9,169 bases of DNA, taken from Thermoprotei archaeon. Its GTDB lineage: Archaea; Thermoproteota; Thermoprotei_A; Sulfolobales; NBVN01. Under the pieces are notes generated by a model that was given only the letters and a program-made list of their open reading frames with translations, was not told the origin of the DNA and searched no databases. The translations under genes and the position numbers were made by a program. The stretch covers positions 1 to 9,169 of the forward strand of contig QMWS01000019.1 of the NCBI GenBank assembly GCA_003661745.1. Direction: 5' to 3'. Below are positions 1 through 4,175 of this stretch, piece after piece (position 1 is the first letter of the stretch; each line of letters starts with the position of its first letter).

Positions 1-144
1 AGCAAGCAAGTTTAACCTACTTATGGTGTTAGCAGCCAGCTCCTCACCGATCTTACCCAAGAACCTCGTCAAGCTCTCCTTTAAGAGTCCCTCACTTAAC
101 ATGAACTCCTTAAAGCCTAAGGATTTAAGCCTTCCTTCTTTCAC
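1..144 (-). CDS. N-terminal part of an unrecognised protein, cut by the window edge
   Basis: An open frame runs from a GTG at 144 down to base 1 (48 codons, no stop) and continues outside the window. The start is well supported: the minus strand reads GGAGAGGTTAA immediately before GTG, a good Shine-Dalgarno, and a TATA-like ATTTAAAA (184-177) would place transcription start near 153, giving a leader of about 10 bases. The visible peptide begins VKEGRLKSLGFKEFMLSEGL and is charged and helical, with no signal peptide or membrane segment. An ATG at codon 15 is a possible alternative start but has no such signals. I do not recognise the family, and too little is visible to assign a function. Confidence 0.6.
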   Translation of the reverse strand, partial: MKEGRLKSLGFKEFMLSEGLLKESLTRFLGKIGEELAANTISRLNLLA

Positions 145-176
145 TTAACCTCTCCAATAACTATATAAGACTAGGA

Positions 177-184
177 TTTTAAAT
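177..184 (-). promoter_or_regulatory. TATA box of the left-edge minus-strand gene
   Basis: The minus strand reads ATTTAAAA. Its centre lies about 26 bases before position 153, which is just upstream of the Shine-Dalgarno GGAGAGGT (155-148) and the GTG at 144. TATA box, short leader, Shine-Dalgarno and start all fit one another. A second TATA-like tract, CTATATAA at 161-168, points the other way or is unused: for the minus gene it would place the start site inside the coding sequence. Confidence 0.5.
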
Positions 185-203
185 GTTGTGTATATCACTA
201 CGC

Positions 204-223
204 GTGACACACTACATAGTCAC
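204..223. promoter_or_regulatory. Possible operator: GTGAC-N10-GTCAC inverted repeat
   Basis: GTGAC (204-208) and GTCAC (219-223) are perfect inverted half-sites with centres 15 bases apart, in the intergenic space upstream of the winged-helix gene at 262. Overlapping CACTAC copies occur at 196-201 and 210-215. A dimeric winged-helix protein could bind such a site. Autoregulation by the adjacent gene is inference only, because 5-base half-sites are short. Confidence 0.25.
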
Positions 224-239
224 TTAAGGAATTTTGAAA
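223..239 (+). promoter_or_regulatory. Putative BRE/TATA promoter of the winged-helix gene
   Basis: CTTAAGGAA (223-231) is followed by the AT-rich ATTTTGAAA (231-239). The TATA-like centre near 235 lies about 26 bases before the ATG at 262, as expected for a leaderless archaeal transcript. The same CTTAAGGAA occurs exactly 39 bases before the ATG at 1452, and ATTAAGGAG lies 36 bases before the nth start at 3784. The TATA element itself is weak. Confidence 0.35.
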
Positions 240-261
240 AAATGTAACATGGTACTAAGCT

Positions 262-582
262 ATGCTATCTATAACGCAACAAAAAATTCTGCTTGCATTA
301 TTGAGAGCTGAGAAACCCATCACTGTCAGGAAGTTAATGGAATACGCTGGTATACAATACAATATAAAACATCACTTAGAGTACTTAAGTTCATTAAATC
401 TCATTAAGGTAGATTGCGAAGATGAATTTCCTAGGAGAAAATTAGTAGCGCTAACTGACCGTGGGAGAGCTATTGCTAATCTTATTAAAGAGATAGATTC
501 ACTGCTAAATAGCGGTGGGCCTGCTAATGAAAAAGAGGTAGCAGTTTACTCAATTAGTTCTCGGGAAAACACCCCAAGGTAA
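262..582 (+). CDS. Winged helix-turn-helix DNA-binding protein
   Basis: A 106-residue protein that reads as a single winged helix-turn-helix domain. Residues 3-16 (SITQQKILLALLRA) form helix 1. Residues 19-44 hold the helix-turn-helix, with a recognition helix around YNIKHHLEYLSSLNLI. Residues 47-70 form the beta wing, ending in the typical LTDRGRAIANLI helix start. Residues 71-106 are a short helix and a polar tail. Such proteins are small archaeal transcriptional regulators related to the MarR/ArsR/Lrs14 groups. No effector domain or metal-binding cysteine cluster is visible. The ATG lies about 26 bases after an AT-rich promoter-like tract, suggesting leaderless translation. The inverted repeat at 204-223 is a possible target. 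The regulated genes cannot be named. Confidence 0.8.
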   Translation: MLSITQQKILLALLRAEKPITVRKLMEYAGIQYNIKHHLEYLSSLNLIKVDCEDEFPRRKLVALTDRGRAIANLIKEIDSLLNSGGPANEKEVAVYSISSRENTPR

Positions 583-583
583 C

Positions 584-633
584 CATAACCTATAACTTAT
601 AACTCTATTATAACATTACATTTAATTTATAAC
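584..633. repeat. Short AT-rich direct repeats of TATAAC
   Basis: TATAAC occurs at 591-596, 598-603, 609-614 and 628-633, with a related CATAAC at 584-589, immediately downstream of the winged-helix gene stop. Spacings are irregular (7, 11 and 19 bases). These could be termination-associated low-complexity sequence or protein-binding sites. No function is assigned. Confidence 0.3.
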
Positions 634-695
634 ATTAATATTCAATGGCCTACATAAAGAATAACTAGTTTTTACAATATGGTTTTTGCTAATAG

Positions 696-703
696 CTTTA
701 AAC
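696..703 (+). promoter_or_regulatory. TATA box for the C/D box sRNA
   Basis: CTTTAAAC has its centre near 700, which would start transcription near 726, about 12 bases before box C at 738. This is the spacing expected for an independently transcribed archaeal sRNA gene. Confidence 0.45.
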
Positions 704-735
704 ACCCTAGATTGCTTAGTACTACGGGTCAGAGT

Positions 736-795
736 AGATGATGAGATACCCCGGACTAAACTAGATCTTGGTGAAGAAGTGGTCCTTCGCTGATC
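736..795 (+). ncRNA. C/D box sRNA (2'-O-methylation guide candidate)
   Basis: The stretch has the standard layout. Box C ATGATGA is at 738-744, box C' GTGAAGA at 771-777 (one mismatch to RUGAUGA), a guide of exactly 12 bases at 778-789, and box D CTGA at 790-793. Length from C to D is 56 bases, typical for archaeal sRNAs that work with L7Ae, Nop5 and fibrillarin. Box D' is degenerate (CTAA 756-759 or CTAG 761-764). A TATA box lies at the correct distance upstream, and T-rich sequence (ATTTCTTCT) follows the D box region. The D guide GTGGTCCTTCG would pair with CGAAGGACCAC; by the +5 rule the G in CGAAG-G would be methylated. I do not recognise this target. The terminal stem is weak, as in many crenarchaeal sRNAs. 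A minus-strand ORF across it (622-807) is judged spurious. Confidence 0.65.
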
Positions 796-882
796 ACAAA
801 TCATCATTTCTTCTAAATATTGAAGTACAGCTGTTGAAACCCCCTACTTATTGTAGTATACTAGCAATTATTGATGAGAGAA

Positions 883-941
883 GGGCCGGGGGTGGCCCTC
901 CCCGCTTCATAATCTCCCGTGACACGGGAGTTTTAGCGGGG
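883..941. ncRNA. GC-rich nested hairpin: candidate structured RNA or terminator
   Basis: Two adjacent stems stand out in an AT-rich gap. The first is GGGCC (883-887) with GGCCC (894-898). The second is a two-part stem: CCCCGCT (900-906) pairs with AGCGGGG (935-941), then an internal loop of TCATAAT (907-913) opposite TTTT (931-934), then CTCCCGT (914-920) pairs with ACGGGAG (924-930) around a GAC loop. All stems are perfect. Stem, internal loop, stem and a downstream TAAAATAACA resemble an H/ACA guide hairpin with a pseudouridylation pocket, but no K-turn is seen. A TATA-like TAGTATACTA near 859 would start a plus-strand RNA near 885. Alternatively the structure lies in the 3' region of the minus-strand RHH gene and helps end its transcript. 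Confidence 0.4.
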
Positions 942-958
942 CCGTAAAATAACATTGC

Positions 959-1294
959 TTAAGGCTTATTAATTCTTCCGCTCCCGAACTTACGCGTATT
1001 AAACACTATATCCGGTGACTCGAGTTCCTCGATTCTCCGTTCTAATTCTTCAATTTTCTCCTGCATAAACCTCAGCATGTTCTCCATAATAAAGACCTTC
1101 CCCTTTAGGTACTCCACTTCTTTGCCCGCCTTAGATTCACCTACCACAGTACTTCTTGATGAAACCAAGTCGCCATTAAGGCCCATCCTTATAAACATTT
1201 TGATTAGATCAGTTACTTGAATACCCATATCTGACGCTGTCCTCTTGAGCTCCCTATACACGGCCTCAGGCAGTGAGATATGTACTGTCGGTAT
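959..1294 (-). CDS. Ribbon-helix-helix regulator with C-terminal coiled coil, probable AUA start
   Basis: From the GTG at 1261 the frame gives 100 residues, but the frame is open further upstream and the codons just before it spell PTVHISLPEA. That is the beta strand of an RHH (CopG/MetJ-type) domain, continuing as VYRELKRTASDMG and VTDLIKMFIRMGL, the two helices. The domain is therefore incomplete if the GTG is used. No ATG, GTG or TTG lies in frame upstream. The frame instead has ATA at 1294, preceded at the right distance by GAGGGGGTG (1307-1299), so AUA initiation fits best, giving 111 residues. After the RHH (about residues 3-42) a linker leads to a heptad-like coiled coil (about 60-95; LRFMQEKIEELERRIEELE), suggesting oligomerisation beyond the RHH dimer. 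Divergent from the RHH gene at 1452. A one-base indel after the GTG at 1301, or gene decay, is the alternative. Confidence 0.75.
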   Translation of the reverse strand: MPTVHISLPEAVYRELKRTASDMGIQVTDLIKMFIRMGLNGDLVSSRSTVVGESKAGKEVEYLKGKVFIMENMLRFMQEKIEELERRIEELESPDIVFNTRKFGSGRINKP

Positions 1295-1298
1295 ATGG

Positions 1299-1307
1299 CA
1301 CCCCCTC
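1299..1307 (-). promoter_or_regulatory. Shine-Dalgarno that points to an AUA start
   Basis: The minus strand reads GAGGGGGTG, complementary to the 16S 3' end CACCTCC with one G-U pair. Four bases (CCAT) separate it from the in-frame ATA at 1294. The only nearby standard start, the GTG inside the motif (1301), is in another frame and meets a stop after 11 codons. Confidence 0.5.
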
Positions 1308-1330
1308 TCAAGAAAAATACTAATATCTTA

Positions 1331-1340
1331 GTATATAAAT
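1331..1340 (-). promoter_or_regulatory. TATA box of the minus-strand RHH gene
   Basis: The minus strand reads ATTTATATAC. Its centre near 1336 predicts transcription start near 1310, just upstream of the GAGGGGGTG ribosome binding site. This sets the transcript 5' end and shows that translation has to begin after about 1307. Confidence 0.6.
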
Positions 1341-1412
1341 CTGCTTCTGATATGTACAGCTCTTTTAATAAGAATACATATCGGATGGTAATACCGGCAT
1401 AAGTAGCGCTAT

Positions 1413-1428
1413 CTTAAGGAACGAAAAC
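1413..1428 (+). promoter_or_regulatory. Putative BRE/TATA promoter of the plus-strand RHH gene
   Basis: CTTAAGGAA (1413-1421) followed by CGAAAAC. The 9-base motif is identical to that at 223-231 and lies at the same 39-base distance from an ATG (1452). The TATA part is poor, so the shared motif is the main support. Confidence 0.3.
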
Positions 1429-1451
1429 CCTAACCAACATGGGTTGTGTCG

Positions 1452-1634
1452 ATGAAGGTCGTTACGTTCAAGATAGATGAAGCGCTGCTGGAGAGAATAG
1501 ATAGGCTTGCTCTCCAGCTCGGAGTACCGAGGTCTGAGATAATAAGAGAAGCACTACTAAACTTCTTAAACGGAGGTAGTGTGAGGGTAGGCAAGAAGAG
1601 TTACATAAAAATAAGACATGTAATTTTAACCTAA
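1452..1634 (+). CDS. Small ribbon-helix-helix (CopG-family) protein
   Basis: A 60-residue protein. MKVVTFKIDEALLERIDRLA gives the DNA-contacting beta strand (VVTFKID) and helix A. LGVPRSEIIREALLNFL gives the turn and helix B with the family's R-S-E-I-I-R-E-A pattern. The rest (about 43-60) is a short basic tail. This size is typical of a stand-alone RHH repressor or of an antitoxin. No toxin gene lies beside it: the next gene is a convergent hydrolase. A GTG two codons upstream (1446) is an alternative start. I chose ATG because the RHH strand normally begins right after the first methionine and because of the promoter spacing. It diverges from the larger RHH gene, so the two may share the regulatory space 1300-1450. 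Confidence 0.85.
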   Translation: MKVVTFKIDEALLERIDRLALQLGVPRSEIIREALLNFLNGGSVRVGKKSYIKIRHVILT

Positions 1635-1679
1635 GCCAAAAATTACATAGCACGTAACATAATGAGCTAGATTAAGTAC

Positions 1680-2345
1680 CTACGGCAACTTAAATACTAC
1701 TACCTTAGGCTCTGGGCCCATGGCTTCAAGTTCTTCCTTGCTAACTACCCACTCGTTACTATCTAACTTAATTACCTCGTAGTCCACTATGTTTAAGAAG
1801 GAGTCTAGGGGCGCAAGAGGTAGGTTCATCCCTTTAACCCAGTAATGCATTGGTATAACGGCCTTAGGTGTTAGCATTTTTGTTATTTCATATGCCTCCT
1901 TAGCGTCAATGGTGAATGTCCCGCCAACAGGAATCATGAGGATGTCTACCGGTGATACATCGTCAGCCGCCTCTTGCGGTAGTATATGCCCTAAATCGCC
2001 AACATGGAGTATGCTTACTCCTTCAACCTCAAGCCTATATATTACTACGCTGCCCCGGAGCCTCCCCCTACTTTTATCGTGAAATAGCTTAATTCCTTTA
2101 ACGGGGTACTTCCCAGCTACCTTGAATTCCCCTTCCCTCATTGAATACATCTCGCCACCTGGCTTAATGACTAAGTGGTACGCGTTATGGTCGAAGTGCT
2201 CGTGAGTCATTAGGACTACGTCAGCGCTTACCTTAGGTGGCTTTAGCCCTATGCTCCTGCCATCGTGAGGGTCGATAACTATCGTTAGCCCCTCAGAATC
2301 AACTATTTCAAAGCATGCGTGCCCGTGCCACCTTATCGTAACCAC
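1680..2345 (-). CDS. Metallo-beta-lactamase-fold hydrolase (UPF0173/UlaG-like)
   Basis: A 221-residue predicted metal-dependent hydrolase. After the N-terminal strand IRWHGHACFEI come a DPH loop (25-27), the metal-binding THEHFDHN (HxHxDH, residues 48-53), a second-shell H in LFHD (about 89), the bridging aspartate in HVGDLGH (114-120) and the C-terminal histidine in PMHY (167). All ligands for a two-metal site are present. The UPF0173 group is related to UlaG (ascorbate-6-phosphate lactonase), but its archaeal substrate is not established. I chose GTG 2345 because GGGGTG lies 5 bases upstream and a TATA tract (2388-2377) predicts a start site near 2357. The frame extends to a GTG at 2372 that adds nine residues (MHHLSWGAF) not expected in the family. 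Converges with the RHH gene; divergent from the methyltransferase. Confidence 0.85.
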   Translation of the reverse strand: MVTIRWHGHACFEIVDSEGLTIVIDPHDGRSIGLKPPKVSADVVLMTHEHFDHNAYHLVIKPGGEMYSMREGEFKVAGKYPVKGIKLFHDKSRGRLRGSVVIYRLEVEGVSILHVGDLGHILPQEAADDVSPVDILMIPVGGTFTIDAKEAYEITKMLTPKAVIPMHYWVKGMNLPLAPLDSFLNIVDYEVIKLDSNEWVVSKEELEAMGPEPKVVVFKLP

Positions 2346-2376
2346 AAACGCACCCCAAGACAAATGATGCACGACA

Positions 2377-2388
2377 AGTTAATAAATT
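2377..2388. promoter_or_regulatory. Bidirectional AT-rich promoter region
   Basis: GTTAATAAATTA reads as a TATA box in both directions. On the minus strand it places transcription near 2357, ahead of the hydrolase Shine-Dalgarno. On the plus strand it places it near 2409, giving the methyltransferase a leader of about 83 bases. This is inferred from spacing only. Confidence 0.4.
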
Positions 2389-2417
2389 ACAGCTATTCCT
2401 TAATTAGGGAAGGATCG

Positions 2418-2483
2418 CCAGCACGCTACTACATTGTTGCTGGAGGTGGGTAAAAATACCTAGTAGGTGGCGTCCGACACGCC
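2418..2483 (+). promoter_or_regulatory. Structured 5' leader of the methyltransferase gene
   Basis: Two perfect hairpins precede the start: CCAGCA (2418-2423) with TGCTGG (2438-2443), and GGCGT (2469-2473) with ACGCC (2479-2483). An ideal Shine-Dalgarno GGAGGTG (2442-2448) overlaps the foot of the first hairpin, yet it lies 43 bases before the TTG/GTG start (2492/2495). The second hairpin sits between the two. Folding could mask the ribosome site or bring it nearer to the start. Long leaders are unusual for crenarchaeal genes. No known riboswitch class is recognised. Confidence 0.35.
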
Positions 2484-2491
2484 GCAGCGAG

Positions 2492-3049
2492 TTGGTGAAC
2501 ATAGTATATTACCTCAATAAACTGATACTTAAGTATTGGGGATTAGAAACGGCGGCTTCAGGTAGCATACTAGCTCCATGGGTACCTACTAGGGAAGAGC
2601 TAATCCCCTATATTATGCTCCTGGCTAAACCTAAGCCGGGCGACATAATGTATGATCTGGGGTGCGGGGATGGTAGAGTAGTTGTTGAGGCCGCACTGAG
2701 GGGCGCTAAGGCAGTTTGTGTAGAGCTAAATAAAGAGCTAGTAGAGAGGGCTAAAGAAAGAGCGAAGAAGTCGGGTGTGATAGACAGGATAACCTTCATA
2801 AATGACGACTTCTTTAACGTGAATCTGGAAGATGCTACGATAGTCTACATGTACCTGCTCACCTCAGTCAACAGGATGCTGAAGCCTAAGCTAGAGCGAG
2901 AGCTGAGGCTAGGTGCTAGAGTAATAACTCTAGACTTCGAGATACCGGGCTGGAGGCCCCTACACATTACTAGGGTCTCGCTAGGATATAGAGACGCAAC
3001 ACTCTACTATTACGTGAAGGGGGTATCTGACCTTCATGAGATTAGGTGA
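2492..3049 (+). CDS. aKMT-like (DOT1-related) protein lysine methyltransferase
   Basis: A 185-residue class I SAM-dependent methyltransferase. Motif I is YDLGCGDGR (54-62), the acidic ribose-binding residue is E79 in VCVELN, and NDDFF (104-108) follows as the adenine-binding region. Residues 115-150 (ATIVYMYLLTSVNRMLKPKL, then LDFE) and the GW near 153 closely follow the small crenarchaeal lysine methyltransferase aKMT of Sulfolobus as I recall it. That enzyme methylates many proteins, including chromatin proteins such as Cren7, and resembles the DOT1L core. The APWVPT motif (28-33) ahead of the core is family-typical. The roughly 27 residues before it are longer than in the Sulfolobus enzyme and partly hydrophobic. 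The start is TTG 2492 or GTG 2495, with no close Shine-Dalgarno. Substrate specificity is inferred. Confidence 0.8.
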   Translation: MVNIVYYLNKLILKYWGLETAASGSILAPWVPTREELIPYIMLLAKPKPGDIMYDLGCGDGRVVVEAALRGAKAVCVELNKELVERAKERAKKSGVIDRITFINDDFFNVNLEDATIVYMYLLTSVNRMLKPKLERELRLGARVITLDFEIPGWRPLHITRVSLGYRDATLYYYVKGVSDLHEIR

Positions 3050-3052
3050 AGG

Positions 3053-3106
3053 CCTCAGTGACCCGAAACCTCGTTCACCAATCACCCAATCTAGCCGTCA
3101 TCATCG
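3053..3106 (-). ncRNA. C/D box sRNA between nth and the methyltransferase, probable dual guide for 23S rRNA
   Basis: On the minus strand: box C ATGATGA (3104-3098), a 12-base guide (3097-3086), D' GTGA (3085-3082), 4 bases, a degenerate C' TGAACGA (3077-3071), a second 12-base guide (3070-3059) and box D CTGA (3058-3055). C to D is 50 bases, and it fills the 51-base gap between the methyltransferase stop and the nth stop. The nth stop TGA (3103-3101) lies within box C, an overlap known for some crenarchaeal sRNAs. The D guide GGTTTCGGGTC pairs with GACCCGAAACC and the D' guide CGGCTAGAT with ATCTAGCCG. From memory, bacterial 23S rRNA domain II reads GACCCGAAACC, a few bases, then GATCTAGCC, so both guides hit one segment. 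Predicted methylation: the middle C of GACCC and the U of ATCTAG. Probably cotranscribed with nth. Confidence 0.75.
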
Positions 3107-3784
3107 GATCCCAACCTTCTGACATAGGTGTTTAATCGGACATTCGTTACATCTCGGTTTTCTAGCCATACATATTTTTCTGCCGTGAGTTATCAGGAGT
3201 AGGTGCGCTCTCAGGTACTTATCCTTAGGTATCAGCTCCATTACTTTGCTTCTCATTGACTCGTAGTCCTCACTCTTATCTACTATACCCAACCTGTAGA
3301 GTATTCTCCTAATGTGCGTATCGATCGGAAACGTAGGATAGCCCCTGACCATAAGCAGGAAAACATCAGCTGTCTTAGGCCCTACGCCTTTAACAGATAA
3401 CAGTAGCTTCCTAAGCTTTTCGGGGTCCTCCTTAGTCAGGATATCTGGGTCTTTAGTAACTAGCTTGAGTAGCTCACGTATCGCTCTTACTTTCACGCGG
3501 TACATTCCTGAAGGCTTTATCAACTCCTCAAGCTCACTGTCACTAATTTTTAGGAAGTCCTGAGGCGTGAGCCTAGGCCCTAGAGATTTAATTAAGTTCA
3601 TTAAAGCATTAAGGGCATTCTTATCTGACGTATTCTGAGTCAGAATTATTGATACTAGCACACCAAACGGGTGCATTTCTCTCATGACCGCATAGTACGC
3701 TATAAACTCTTCTGGATTAATACTCCCGTGATATCTCTCTAATATCTCTAGGGCCTCAGTGAGCACGTTACTGCGATGGCACAT
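3101..3784 (-). CDS. nth: Endonuclease III-type DNA glycosylase (HhH-GPD, 4Fe-4S)
   Basis: A 227-residue base-excision repair glycosylase/AP lyase. The helix-hairpin-helix reads LLLSVKGVGPKTADVFLL (127-144) with catalytic lysine K137. The catalytic aspartate is D155 in PIDTHIRR, and Q50 in ILTQNTSDKNA matches the base-flipping glutamine. The iron-sulfur loop is complete: cysteines 205, 212, 215 and 221 in C-x6-C-x2-C-x5-C spacing. The lysine favours a bifunctional thymine glycol-type Nth over MutY. Thermophilic T/G-mismatch (MIG) enzymes belong to the same family and cannot be excluded. The ATG at 3784 lies about 24 bases after TATTAAC, so translation is probably leaderless. GTG at codon 7 is a less likely start. 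A C/D box sRNA begins at its stop codon on the same strand. Confidence 0.92.
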   Translation of the reverse strand: MCHRSNVLTEALEILERYHGSINPEEFIAYYAVMREMHPFGVLVSIILTQNTSDKNALNALMNLIKSLGPRLTPQDFLKISDSELEELIKPSGMYRVKVRAIRELLKLVTKDPDILTKEDPEKLRKLLLSVKGVGPKTADVFLLMVRGYPTFPIDTHIRRILYRLGIVDKSEDYESMRSKVMELIPKDKYLRAHLLLITHGRKICMARKPRCNECPIKHLCQKVGIR

Positions 3785-3803
3785 GCCTACCCAGTATTAC
3801 AGT

Positions 3804-3820
3804 AGTTAATACTCCTTAAT
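3804..3820 (-). promoter_or_regulatory. Promoter of nth
   Basis: The minus strand reads ATTAAGGAG (3820-3812) followed by TATTAAC (3811-3805). The TATA centre lies about 24 bases before the ATG at 3784, consistent with a leaderless transcript. The TTAAGGA block sits where a BRE would be and matches the blocks ahead of 262 and 1452. Confidence 0.45.
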
Positions 3821-3865
3821 CTACCACTCGTTTTTTAACAGTTTAATGCAGATAGCAGTTAAGCG

Positions 3866-4156
3866 GTGAAGGTGGTGAAGTGGGTAGAAGCACTAGAGTA
3901 CGGACTGAAGTTCTTTCTAGTATCGGCATTAACTACAGCGGCAGGGTTATTCCTGATTATGTCTGCACTATCTATAAATTTCTACGTCGAGAAGGGGAGA
4001 TACATCGTTACGTTTGATACCGTAAACGTGCTGACAAACGTAGGCTCGCTAACGCTGCTAATTCTAGGCTTTGCTATCTTAGTGATAGGTAATGTGACAG
4101 CGCTCTTTAAGATGCTTTCAGAGATAATTAGGAATACTAGAGACTATTTATGGTGA
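3866..4156 (+). CDS. Small two-helix membrane protein of unknown function
   Basis: A 96-residue protein not recognised as a known family. It has two hydrophobic segments, about residues 14-37 (LKFFLVSALTTAAGLFLIMS) and 58-81 (ending GFAILVIGNVTALF). Between them is a short loop (INFYVEKGRYIVTFDTVN) that would lie outside if both termini are cytoplasmic. Charged residues near each end (KVVKWVE; RNTRD) favour an N-in/C-in hairpin. The start is GTG 3866. Two further in-frame GTG codons (3872, 3875) are possible. Candidate TATA elements TTTTTTAA (about 3831-3838) and GTTTAAT (about 3841-3847) place transcription near the start codon. It converges with the secreted-protein gene, with 19 bases between the stops. 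Its neighbour is also membrane-bound, but no functional link is shown. Confidence 0.7.
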   Translation: MKVVKWVEALEYGLKFFLVSALTTAAGLFLIMSALSINFYVEKGRYIVTFDTVNVLTNVGSLTLLILGFAILVIGNVTALFKMLSEIIRNTRDYLW

Positions 4157-4175
4157 CGGTTACGCGGGCTTAAGG

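Noticed and set aside
622..807. Minus-strand 61-codon ORF in the gap after the winged-helix gene
   Set aside because: Low-complexity Ser/Arg-rich peptide with no recognisable domain; the same DNA carries a well-formed C/D box sRNA with its own promoter on the plus strand.
729..807. Minus-strand C/D box RNA using ATGATGA (807-801) and CTGA (732-729)
   Set aside because: The distance is 79 bases with no good C'/D' geometry; the plus-strand reading has a 56-base length, a near-perfect C' and a 12-base guide.
871..877. TTGATGA as box C of a further sRNA
   Set aside because: No CTGA box D within about 60 bases downstream on that strand.
1452..1634. RHH protein as antitoxin of a toxin-antitoxin pair
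   Set aside because: No adjacent PIN, RelE/ParE or MNT-type small toxin gene; the downstream neighbour is a convergent metallo-hydrolase.
2456..2491. AUA-initiated 12-residue extension of the methyltransferase
   Set aside because: In frame and preceded by GGAGGTG, but the extension is arginine-rich, uses rare CGC codons, spans a perfect hairpin and is not expected in the family; kept only as a possibility within the leader finding.
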